A stretch of DNA of 64,000 nt, from NCBI GenBank assembly GCA_900291925.1, contig UWYS01000012.1:310001-374000 (forward strand), in the 5' to 3' direction. The DNA is from Thecaphora thlaspeos (lineage: Eukaryota > Basidiomycota > Ustilaginomycetes > Urocystidales > Glomosporiaceae). The notes below the pieces were generated by a model. The model ran no database searches and was not told the DNA's origin. It saw nothing but the letters and a program-made list of their open reading frames with translations. The translations under genes and the position numbers were made by a program. Shown here piece after piece: positions 1-9,391 of the stretch (within the stretch, counting starts at the first letter, position 1; every line of letters starts with the position of its first letter).

Positions 1-1586
1 GCTTGAGGTGCGACCTCTGCTTCGTAAGTCTTGGGCGGGCTCACACGCCCCGCTTCTGCTTTTCCGCTCGTCGCTCCTCCGGCTCACTAGTCATTCTCTC
101 CCCCTTCATCGCACCGCCACAGGACATCTTCACGGCGCCAGTGAGCTTCAAGACGTGCTCCCACACCTTCTGCTCCACGTGTATACGCACCCACATCAAC
201 CAGCCGGGCAGCGCAGGCGCCTTCTGCCCAAAGTGCCGCCAGAACAAGGCATACGACTCCGAACTGTACCCCGTCACCGCGCTCGAGACGACGGCAGAGA
301 ACTGGAGGAAGATGCGTCCGTTTGTCATACAGCTTTGGAAGAGGGCCGAGGACGCTTCGAAGGAGGCGGAACAGCTGAGGCTGCAGAGGTCAGAAGGCGC
401 CAGCGGGAGACGGAGCGGACGAGTTCGAGACACGGGCCCAGACTCGGAGCAGTCGCACAGTGGCAAGCGCAAGGCAGAGAACGACCTCGACGACGACGAA
501 CATCCGCGGCGGAGGTCGACACGGGTGCGTACGCTCCGCAATCTCGCGGCAGTCTCGACGACGGGGGACGTGGGAGGCTCGGCCGACAGCGCCTTTGTAC
601 TCTCGGACGACGACGAGGCGGGCGATGCGTCCTACGAGGAGAGCAGAACCGTCACGCCAAACGGCCGATCCTCGACGATCGAAGCAGACAAGGAGCATCA
701 AGACCTCAAGAGCGACGACCGCGTCGCCTGCCCTATCTGCCAGCACCATTTCACCATCGTCGCGCTCAACGCCCACCTCGACAAGAACAAGTGCTATCCG
801 GGCTGTCCTCCCCCCTCTGTCCAGGAACGCGGCGCCGCATCCAAGCTAAAGACGCCCGGGATCCCCGGCTCGGCCGCCTGGTTCTCGAAGATCGGCGCGA
901 GCAACGTCAACGGCGAGTCGTCCGCCGCTCCCTCGGCTACGGCCAAACGTCTGCTGCGGACGCAGTACTCGTTGAAGACGGAGCGCGACCTCCGAAAACT
1001 GCTCGAGTCGCTCGGCCTCCCGACCACCGGCGACAAGGAGAAGCTGACGGAGAGGCACCGCCAATACGTCAACCTGTACAACGGTAATCTCGACGCGGCG
1101 CCGGCGAATCGCAAGAGCGAGGCCAAGCTGCGGAAGGAGCTTATGGAATGGGAGAGGGCCAGGGACGCAAGGCGCAGCAGCGCATTGACGGACAAGAAGG
1201 CCGCAAGCTGGCTGGTGAGTCGTCGAGACCTTGCGGCTGTCATCAGCTGCATCGATCAGGGACCGCGGAAGCTGATCGTATCGTTCACGTTCTGACCCCG
1301 ATCTAATCTTCCGGCGCTCGACCAGGCTGACAACAAGGCGCAGTACAGCGACTTGATTGCGCAAGCGCGCGAGACGGCGATGCGGGACCGGGAGCGGCGT
1401 AACAAGCCGCCGACGCCGCCATCTTCTTCCTCTGCTGATGTTGATGCAACGGCGGCTAGCTCAGATACGGTTGACGCTACGATTCAAGTGGAGACGATAG
1501 CGAAGGGTGACGCGGCCGACGAGCCGAACTCTTCTTCGGTGTTGGCTGTGGGTGTTGGTGGTGGCAGCAGCGAAAGCCTTGGCTAA
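1..1586 (+). CDS. rad18: E3 ubiquitin ligase Rad18 (5' partial)
   Basis: Rad18 with Rad6 monoubiquitinates PCNA at stalled forks. The start codon lies upstream of the window. I read exons <1-23, 123-1214 and 1326-1586, with GT-AG introns of 99 and 111 bp, both phase 0. Splicing the first intron joins the first RING cysteine pair (CDLC) to DIFTAPVSF and the rest of the C3HC4 RING, ending FCPKC near nt 235. A Rad18-type UBZ zinc finger (CPIC, later H and C) lies at about nt 729-800, and a SAP domain at about 964-1098. The tail is acidic and low in complexity. The order RING, UBZ, SAP is diagnostic for Rad18. The second splice is supported because reading through gives an early stop, whereas splicing restores a basic helix (residues such as AQARETAMRDRERRNK). 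The gene converges on the RPEL gene. Confidence 0.9.
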
Positions 1587-1891
1587 GACCAAGGGGCGGC
1601 GAGCGAGTGGGCGCACTACACCGTGGGGCCGACACAAAGACAACGACGCCACGCTTCAAGCGTGGCGCCCCTCATTGTTTGCCCATCGGACGGTTCGCCA
1701 TTCCACGCATTCGCATGGCCCTCAGTGAATGCATACCCTCGTCATCGCTTGAATCAACCAAACGCACGACGCAGGGCGGGTGAGATCAGGGTCTTAATTG
1801 CCACGAGAAGGGTCGCTGCCACGGGAAAAGGTCCGACGAAGAGGGTCTGGCTTCATAGTAGTCGCTCGGTGACCGTGACGACGGCGGCCGT
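1587..1891. other. Intergenic, convergent 3' ends
   Basis: This is 305 bp between the stop codons of rad18 and the RPEL gene. I see no further gene or RNA; it presumably holds both 3' UTRs. Confidence 0.5.
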
Positions 1892-2518
1892 CTAGGCCGA
1901 CTCGTCGACGAGGATGCCCTGCTCCCTGAGCTTGTCGGCATCGGGCCTGGCGGCGATGTCCTTCTCGAGCTTGTCCTGCGTCGGTGTGCAAGAGTGAGGA
2001 TTGCGTGAAAAAGGATATCGTCATCCGATATGCCACACCAGCGCTCTCACCCCTGGATCCTGTGCACGCGATCCACGGCCGGGAGGAGGGGGCGGGGAGG
2101 CATCAACTTACACCGAGTCTACTCCTCTCGAGTTCCTCTCTCTTTGCCTGCAAGGCGGGTGCGATCTTACCGTCTCCGTCGTCCTTGAGGATGCCCTTCT
2201 TGAGGAGCTCGTCGCGTTCGGGACGCTTTTCGAGGAAGTTCTCCACCTTGCCCTCCAGCTGGTGCTTTGCGAGCTCGTCACGGGCAGCCTGGAGCGAAGG
2301 GGCGAGGCCGTAGGTGCGCAAGATGTTTTGCTGTTCCAGCTGCGAAGCGGCGGGGCGGTGTGCGAGGGCCTGCTCGAGCAGCTCCTTGGCCTCGGTGGCG
2401 GTGGAGGAGAGGGGGGCGTCGCCGGCTGCGATGACGACGTGGTGAGACGAGGTGAGGATGTGTCAGAGCGTGCACGACGATGGTGGGGCTTGCGAGTGTA
2501 CTCTGGAGACTCACACAT
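1892..2518 (-). CDS. Small RPEL-repeat protein
   Basis: Predicted 133-residue protein in three exons read on the minus strand: 2518-2515 (ATG plus one base), 2425-2112 and 1975-1892, with GT-AG introns. Splicing gives an N-terminus MSGDAPLSSTATEAKELLEQ. Three RPEL motifs follow: HRPAASQLEQQNIL, KRPERDELLKKGIL and ARPDADKLREQGIL, each in a short helical repeat. In animals RPEL motifs bind G-actin (MRTF and Phactr families); the role of small fungal RPEL proteins is not something I can state. There is no other domain, signal peptide or membrane segment. The first coding exon of 4 nt is unusual, but the donor (GTGAGT), phase and resulting start all fit. The gene is divergent from bet5. Confidence 0.82.
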
Positions 2519-2951
2519 GTTGCTGTGCCTATATGGAAGGGTTTTGCGGGGCGAAGGCGAGAGGTGGAGGTGATGGTGATGGTGGGGAGTCGACAAGGGA
2601 GGAACCGTGGCCCTTTCAGGCGGAAAGGGAGACCAGACCCCCCAACAGCGTGCCTCGCCCCGTTCCGCCGTGCCTCGCCTGGTAGAGAGATGCTGCTGTG
2701 TTCGCTCAACGGGCGTCAGGGTCCAGCCCGCCCTCAAAACAGGGGTCAAGCCCCGCACGGCCCACCCCTCCGATTTGGAAGACGGAGCCGGAGCGAGCGC
2801 CGCCGCCGGCCCGTCCGTCTGGCGGCGGCTGCTGCTGCTGCTGCTGCTGCTTTCTTCGTGACCCACCATCATCCTCGTCCCCTGCCCTTCTCTTGCAACA
2901 CCACATATTACGACCAGCCACACCCCAAAGTGGCCACAGGGTATATACAAG
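2519..2951. promoter_or_regulatory. Divergent promoter, RPEL gene / bet5
   Basis: This is 433 bp between two start codons that face away from each other, so it must hold both promoters. It contains a (CTG)7 tract at 2829-2851. I could not identify a specific element. Confidence 0.45.
2829..2851 (+). repeat. (CTG)n microsatellite
   Basis: About seven and a half CTG units lie in the promoter region between the RPEL gene and bet5. The tract is non-coding in the gene models used here. Confidence 0.85.
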
Positions 2952-4312
2952 ATGGCGAGGGTGAGTAGCACGCAGCTGGAGAGTCTTTGCATCCCTGTGC
3001 GAGAGGTTGGCGAGACTCGCTAATGTCTACGATCCCACCCTCATCGTCCTCCTGCGCGACCGTCTGCATCTCTACCCGCTGCCGACGACGCAGGTTTACT
3101 CCTTCTGGATCTTTGACCGCCACTGCAATCCGATCTATCACCAAGACTGGTCGCACCTCTACGCCTCGTCCTCCTCGTCGCTTCCCTCTTCCTCATCGGT
3201 GGGCGGCACAGGTGGCACAACCAGCCCATCCGCCTCTACGTCGGGCCTAGCCTCGATCGGCGCTACGCTTCAGCGCGCCAGCGGCGCTGTGACTGGCAAC
3301 AGTTCCTCGGGCGCAGCCTCTACCTCTGCTGCCGCCGCTGCGAGAGGCGCACCCTCGAGATCCCTGAAGAGCTCGCTACCCGGCGTTACAAGGGCCATCG
3401 TCAAGTCTGCACCGCCGCCGCAGGATCAGAGGAGCAGCACCGGGTCACAGTTCGCCCAGGCTCAGCCCGCTAGCGTGTCTGACGCTCTGCCGTTCGATGA
3501 GGAGGCAAAGCTCGTTTATGGAGTCGTGTTTTCTCTGCGGAACATGATGCGGAAGCTCGGCGGAAAGTGAGTCTGTCTGGTATTTCCCCATGCCTTCCCC
3601 TCTTCCTGCCCCCCTGCGCTTGCCGCTAACGGCATGCTGTGCGTGGAGCAATCTGCTGACGTACTCCTCCGCGTCCGTTGATCCGTCCCGCCAGCTCGGA
3701 ATCGTTCAACTCCTACACCACCTCGACCTACACGCTGGCCCACCTGCATACACCGACGATGTACACCTTTGTCATGCTGACGGACCCGGTCCCACCGCCC
3801 TCGTCGATTCCCTCTCGCTCCAGCGAAGGGTACACGATTGGCTCCTCGTCTTCTATTACCGCAGCAGGCGGGACAGGAGGCAGGTCCGGCTTCGGCACGG
3901 GCGGCGGCATACCGGGAACGGGAGGCATGAGCCTCAAGGGCGTCCTGATGCAAATTTACCGGGGCCCGTGGGTCGAGGCTGTCGCGCGGAATCCTTTGCA
4001 GACGGGTCTCGAGAGGGAAGAGAGAGAGGTCGAGGCGCTCCTCGACAACGACGATGACGACGACGAGGTGGAGGACGGGACGGATGGGTTCGTAGCAAAG
4101 CTCAAGGTCCTCAAGGAAGGCAAAATCGAGAGGAGCGAGGGCGTGGACAGCGATGCGTTCAGAGATGGCATAGAGAGAGGTGAGTAGGTCCGAGATCACC
4201 CGGTCCACCGCACGTCGCAATTGACCCTTTTTCCGGACTCGCCTTTGACCTCAACCTCTGCACAGTGCTGGCTCAGAACAAGCTGTTCGCTCCGCCGTCG
4301 ATGGCTGTATGA
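2952..4312 (+). CDS. bet5: TRAPP complex subunit Bet5 (TRAPPC1)
   Basis: Bet5/TRAPPC1 is a longin-type core subunit of TRAPP, the tethering complex and exchange factor for Ypt1/Rab1 in ER-Golgi traffic. Exons are 2952-2960, 3094-3566, 3695-4179 and 4266-4312, giving 337 residues. The first exon is only ATG GCG AGG; splicing gives the family start MARVYSFWIFDRHCNPIY. Family blocks are separated by insertions: FDEEAKLVYGVVFSLRNMMRKL, then SFNSYTTSTYTLAHLHTPTMYTFVMLTDP, then the C-terminal VLAQNKLFAPPSMAV. A Ser/Ala-rich insert of roughly 110 residues follows the first strand, and an acidic insert (DNDDDDDEVED) precedes the last helix. Known Bet5 proteins are about 150-190 residues, so this one is nearly doubled. 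All phases close exactly. It converges on the mevalonate decarboxylase gene. Confidence 0.88.
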
Positions 4313-4457
4313 TGATGATACCACGAGTGGCGAATCTATCTTCGCTTCGTTCCAGGGCGTCGACAGAGGGATTTACTTTCAGGGCAGGAAGGCGAAAACG
4401 TAAATGAACGTGACAAAAGAGTGTGATGCCCGACGAGCAACGTCGCAGGCAAGATGA

Positions 4458-4467
4458 GGGGGGGGGG
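4458..4467 (+). repeat. Poly-G tract (G10)
   Basis: A run of ten G residues in the short convergent interval between the bet5 and mvd1 stop codons. Confidence 0.8.
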
Positions 4468-4487
4468 TTAAAGGTTTGTAGCCTTCT

Positions 4488-5970
4488 CTACGCCCGCTTG
4501 GCACGCTGGAGACGGAGCGGCTCGCCATCCTCCTTAAGCAGGCTTTCCTTGCCGAATCCTCGCTCGAGGACGCGCGGGCCGTCGCCGACCTGAGTGTGGA
4601 TGAGACGGCGCACGGCGCCGGCCTCGTGGACGGGGATGACGTTGGCGTTGAAGCCGCTCGGCAGAGAAGAGGGCAGGCCTAGCGCCTCCTGTGTGCCGCG
4701 GTGCGAGGCGTTGACGCCCTTGCCGAGGAGATCGAACTGCGTCGGGGCGCAAGGGGAATGGGGAGATGGTTCTCTGGATGTCAGTCAGCACGGACGTGGA
4801 TGGGAGGAGAACACCGCAGGCCACCAGGGCCGCATCACTCACGGTGTCGTCAAAGTCGGCGTTGGGGAAGTAGTGTCGGACGACGGCGAGAATCTCGGCG
4901 ACGTTCTGCTTGGGAGCGTAGAGGACAGCGTTGGGGCCAGCGTCGTAGGTATAGGCGACCTTCTTGCCCTTGCCCTCTGCCTCGCTGGCGCGGTTGATCT
5001 CCTCGACCAGCTGAATGATGGCGCGGCTGACGTCGTTCATGTAAAAGATGGGCGGAGCGGTGTCGAGGCAGCAGGCGTGGAAGTTGTTGCTATCGGCCAT
5101 TGTGATCTCTGCGAAGCTGTCAAAGTCGCGCTTGCGGATCGCCTCGCTGATGGCTGTCATGCGGGCGGGGACGACGTGCTGGATGCGGTGCTTGAGCAGC
5201 GGCGAAGTGGCGACGGTGCGCTGCATACCGGCGGTGGAAGGGGTTCCCTTCTTGGCGTCGCTGACGACGCAGATCAGCGCCTGCAGGTCGGGCCAGTGCG
5301 ACTGGGGCGCCACCTCGACGGCGAGGCTGTCGGAACCAGAGGCCTCGTTGCCCCCCTGCCAGGCGACGTAGCCTCCAAACAGCGAGCGACACGCCGAGCC
5401 GGAGCCCTGCCGTGCAATGCGCGAGAGCTCCGAGCTCGACACCTCCGGCTGCAGCTCGTACAGCGCGGCCAGAGAGGCGATCAGGGCGGCAAAGCCAGAG
5501 GCTGAGGAGGCCAGACCGGCAGCAGTGGGGAAGTTGTTCTCCGAGCAGACGTGGACCGACCACTCGGACAGCTGTACGGGGCGGCGAGGCGTGGAGATCA
5601 ACACAATGCCTTGCACGCCTTCCTGCCGACCAGCGAGCCCAGCGCGCTTGCTCACCTTGGGGAGAGAGGCATCCTTGTGCTCCTTGAGCTTCCTGAGCTT
5701 CTTCATCTCGTCAAAACACCTCCTCAGCCTTCCCTCGGCCTGGATCGTCTCCTCCTTACCATTGAGCCAAAGCCTGTCGTTTCCGGCGGGGAACGAAGCG
5801 TCGGCGCGGGCGGTGGTGACGGAGCGGAGGTGATCCTGATCCAGGGTGACCGAGAGGCTGTCGTTGGTGGGGAGGATGAGCGACGTGTCGCGCTTGCCCC
5901 AGTACTTGATGACGGCGATGTTGACGGGCGCCGAGCAGGTGGCCTGGTAGATTGTGCTGGACGACGACAT
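4488..5970 (-). CDS. mvd1: Mevalonate diphosphate decarboxylase
   Basis: Converts mevalonate-5-diphosphate to isopentenyl diphosphate with ATP, in the sterol/isoprenoid pathway (yeast ERG19/MVD1). Exons on the minus strand are 5970-4843 and 4736-4488, with a 106-bp phase-0 GT-AG intron, giving 458 residues. The family start (ATCSAPVNIAVIKYWGKRD) is clear. The GHMP-kinase ATP-binding loop reads NFPTAAGLASSASGFAAL, followed by SGSACRSLFGGYVAW and the substrate/ATP region DAGPNAVLYA. After the splice the tail is FDLLGKGVNASHRG, ending in QRAKRA. The start codon at 5970 opens with MSSSSTIYQATC. It is slightly longer than the usual 390-400 residues because of a basic insert before the ATP loop. 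A minus-strand ATTATA lies about 155 bp upstream. Confidence 0.95.
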
Positions 5971-6475
5971 GGTGGTGGTGATGAACGGGCGGGTGGAAGG
6001 GGAGGCGAGATGGTGAGGTAGGGGAGGCTTGCGAGGGAGGGGAGGGTCAGAGGAAGGAGGAGGGTCGGCGGGGCCAAGTGTCGCGGTGCGCGTGCGCATG
6101 GACCCTGGGCGCAGAAAGGCTCGCTATAATTCAAGATTTCTTCCAGCGGCACAGGCCGCCGCGCCCAGCCCAGGAGTCGGGGTCGAGCGCAAATCATCCG
6201 ATACAGGATGCTGGCCTAGTTAGCAGGCAGGCTGCATCTCCTTCACACGTTGTCAAAAGGAGCAAGGCAGATCCACAACGCTCTCCATTCACTCAGCCCA
6301 TGTTGCTCGGCAAGGCGGCAAACATCGCAAATACTACTCCAGCACCCAGGACATATGAGGGACAGCGTGCGTGGCCCGAATGCTGGGACGCACTGAGGAG
6401 TCTCATCTGCTGGTTCGCGCAGAACGCAAACAACAATGATCAATACAACTCTGATTAATACTTTACATGTTTTAT
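5971..6475. other. Intergenic, mvd1 promoter to tRNA
   Basis: This is 505 bp between the mvd1 start codon and the tRNA gene. It should hold the mvd1 promoter. I see no further gene. Confidence 0.4.
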
Positions 6476-6570
6476 GACTCTTTAGCTCAGTGGTAGAGCG
6501 GCAGACTTCGATCTACTCATGGTCGACATAGTCTTTCTGCAGGTCGCGGGTTCGATACCCGTAGGAGTCT
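6476..6570 (+). tRNA. tRNA-Arg (anticodon UCG) with 23-nt intron
   Basis: Full cloverleaf: acceptor GACTCTT pairs with AGGAGTC (one G-U); D arm GCTC-AGTGGTA-GAGC; anticodon stem GCAGA/TCTGC; T arm GCGGG-TTCGATA-CCCGT (one G-U). With the intron at the standard place, one base 3' of the anticodon (6512-6534), the loop reads CTTCGAT and the anticodon is TCG, for Arg CGA codons. The A box overlaps the D arm and the B box reads GGTTCGATACC. The discriminator appears to be T (6570). A T run follows at once and should act as the Pol III terminator. Confidence 0.88.
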
Positions 6571-6576
6571 TTTTTT
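6570..6576 (+). terminator. Pol III terminator of tRNA-Arg
   Basis: A T run directly after the acceptor stem of the tRNA, the usual RNA polymerase III stop signal. Confidence 0.7.
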
Positions 6577-7209
6577 CCTCATCCTTACCTACAGGATGGG
6601 GCCCGGCACGTCGAGGCCTAGAACGAGCGTGTGTCGCAGAGCTCAAGTCGAAGCAAAGCAATCTTAAACTGTCAAGACAGTCGCTCGGAGGATCATGCCT
6701 GCTCGATAGCGGAACAAAAGCAGGGCGATGCATCTTGAGTATCATACAATTGTTTGTTGGACTGTCGACAGCATACCAAGACATTGTGAACAGACGCGTT
6801 TCGCCTGCAGGGCTAAGCGCCCAAAGTCAAATCGCGCCTCGACAAGAATCGACAGGGAATCGTCACACTTTCCACGATCCCTTCTCATCCTCCTGGCCCG
6901 CGTCCATGTCGCTTCCTTTGGCACAGCATCCAGACCGATCTTGTTGAAGCAGACAGGAACGATACGCCGTTGAGTGCATGTGCGTGTGTATTTTGGGTTG
7001 GGTTGGGTTGGCGTGATACAAATATTGCGAGCGGAGAAAGAGAGCGGGCGGAAAAAAATTTCACGGGTTGTCGGAAGGGCTAGAAAATGCGCTGGCGCGC
7101 TTCGCGCATCTTCATTTGGTGCGTCCAAATGACGCAACTATCGTCTCGCAAGGCCCACCATGACATCAAGACCTCCGCCGAGCTCCTCGAAATACGACCG
7201 TCTCGACGA
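6577..7209. other. Intergenic, tRNA to rps23 3' end
   Basis: About 630 bp with no gene I can support. It holds a short (GGGTT)n-like tract at about 6994-7011 and probably the rps23 3' UTR. Confidence 0.4.
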
Positions 7210-8122
7210 TCACGAGCGGGGCTTTTCTTTTTTTTCTCTAAAAAGAGCAAGGAGCTACAAATAGAACAGCGTTGTTGATGGACAACGAGAGCGAGGACGA
7301 GGTGGTGGACGAGTGGCGAGGGTCGGGCGATGTCGGAAGGTGGGTGGTGAACGGCGGGCGAAAGTTTTTTGCGACGGCGAAAAAGACGCGTGATTTCGAT
7401 GACGATGACGGCGGCGAAAATTATTGAGCGACGGCGGCGGCAGGGGAGAGCGGGCAGAGTAAGGGCAAAGGGCAAGTGGCAAAGGTGGTTGGTAGGGGTT
7501 GAGAAAGCGGCGTGACAAATAGTCAGCGACCAGTGAAAGGGCAGGATGATGACGGCGACGGCAGCGGGAGGAAGGGGCCCAGAGGTAGGCGGAACTCACG
7601 CCGACACCCGAAACCTTGACGACCTTGAACCTGACACCGGGGATATCACCTTTGGCCTTGCCCTTACGTCCGAAGCCCGAGATGAGGACCTCGTCGTTCT
7701 CGTCGACAAAGTTCAGGCAACCGTCACGGGGAACGAAGGCCGAGACCTTTTTGCCGTTCTTGATGAGCTGGACACGGACACACTTTCGGATGGCCGAGTT
7801 AGGCTGCTTGGCCTCGACACCGATCTTCTCGAGAACGATACCCTTGGCGTGCGACGAGCCACCGGTGGGCGAAGTCTTGTAGAAGTTGCCGAGGGCACGC
7901 TTCTTGAAGTGAGCATCGGCCTGTGGGTGGCGGAGGGCAGGGTAAAGCGTCGCGAAGAGATCTAGTCAGTGACTTCCAATTGTGGCGACAGCCGTGCCTT
8001 GTACACCTCGAATTCCCTGTTCACCAATAACGAATCCGAAGGAACCAAGTACTCACCCATCGATTGTCACGGCGGACAGTGACCTGCTTCCTGGCTGTGT
8101 TGAGTCCCCTAGGCTTTCCCAT
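7210..8122 (-). CDS. rps23: 40S ribosomal protein S23 (uS12)
   Basis: uS12 sits at the decoding centre of the small subunit. Exons on the minus strand are 8122-8057, 7920-7600 and 7254-7210, all phase 0, giving 143 residues, the usual eukaryotic length. The sequence opens [20 protein letters not shown] and contains the conserved loop [15 protein letters not shown] with its hydroxylated-proline site, then [20 protein letters not shown]. It ends in [14 protein letters not shown]. The last 45-bp exon was found by matching the universal C-terminus, and its acceptor TAG fits exactly. At the final junction the residue that is Ser in yeast (GVSLLAL) reads Gly (GVGLLAL). Introns are 136 and 345 bp. 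It is divergent from rpl27. Confidence 0.95.
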
Positions 8123-9391
8123 TTTGATGTCTGAGAGAGTTCAAGTTGAGGTTGTGGAAGAGGATCGTCAGTACGGCGTGCCCCCGAGCGCATAACTGCG
8201 TGCTAGCGACCACCGCGAGAGTCTGGCCGTCCGGCATTTGCTACAATCGGGGTCGCCATCTCAGCGCTTTGTCGAGGTCGTGCCGTAGTCAAGTCTAGAT
8301 GCAATGAACGTCGAAGGTATGGCCGGATATGCTGGACGAGAGAGTTGCCCTAATGGCCGTACTCGGAGCTACAGCGGCGGCGCTGCAGTTGTTGAGTAGC
8401 CGTGAGCACGAAGATTGGCGCCATCACAGGTAAGACCCGCCCTGGTCGAGGTCCGAGAGCAGTTTCCACGACGTTGCCGTGTCTGTAGAGATCACGATGC
8501 AGACTGGCAACCAGAAAGACTGATATGCGATGGAAGTGCCGCAGAGACCACTGACGATGACAGCGCCACGGGCGGGTCGTATGTTCTTGGTGTGGAGCAG
8601 CGCAGAGATGTCGACAGAGATTGTAGCAAACGCAGGACGGCCGTGCTTGTCGCTGATGGTCGCCGTCGGCAGCCGTGTCGCACCTTGACGATGGTAGGGT
8701 GGTCGATGTGTGGATATTGGAGTGTGATGGGGAGCAACGGGGACGACTACGTACCTTCTTGAGAGTGTGTCTTGAGAGAGATGAAGGTGGGAGAGGGCTC
8801 GATGCTGGCGCCCCGGCTGACGACGCCCAGCGCTCGCCGGCCAGTCAGCCCTGCTCGGCGCGCGCCCTCACCCGCCCTCTCAGGGCCTGATGGGTGTGGG
8901 CCGCTCCCTGTCCCTCCCTCGCTGCCGTTGCCTCGACCCCAGCAGGGCAGTTGGCCACCCTCGCCGTGTCGCTTCCGCTGACCGAATTTCTCTACAACTT
9001 TCAAATCGGCGGCCCAAAGAAAGGGCAGATCCGAGAACTCGAAATCTAAAGTGCAGCTCGGATTTTATTTTATTTTCCAACGTGGGAAGTTCTTGCAATG
9101 GGCCTCACGTGACATAGCTCACCGCGAGAGAAAGGGGTGCCGCCGTTAGCGCTGGCCCTGACTTGTACCAAATTTCGAGGCTGGGCAGGGCGGCCGGGCC
9201 AGTCCAAGGGCCAAAGCCAGGCCAGGCGACAGCAGCCAGCCCGGCGGAGATCCAGCAAAGGGCCTGGCCCAGCACAGCGAGTGGCCGGCCAGCCAGTGAG
9301 CCAGAGTCCTTCCGAAGTTTGCACCTTCGTCCTCACCACCCGCGTCACTCTCCCTAACCCTCCCCTGATCACATCAAGACCCATCATCGCC
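8123..9391. promoter_or_regulatory. Divergent promoter region, rps23 / rpl27
   Basis: 1269 bp between the start codons of two divergent ribosomal protein genes. It contains no convincing gene. CCCTAACCCT at 9352-9361, about 30-40 bp before the rpl27 start, resembles the telomere-repeat-like box found at ribosomal protein promoters of several fungi; that link is inference. A 5' UTR intron of rps23 is possible but not proven. Confidence 0.45.

Noticed and set aside
6994..7011. TTGGG repeat as telomeric sequence
   Set aside because: Only three to four units and not TTAGGG; it is internal and flanked by normal genes.
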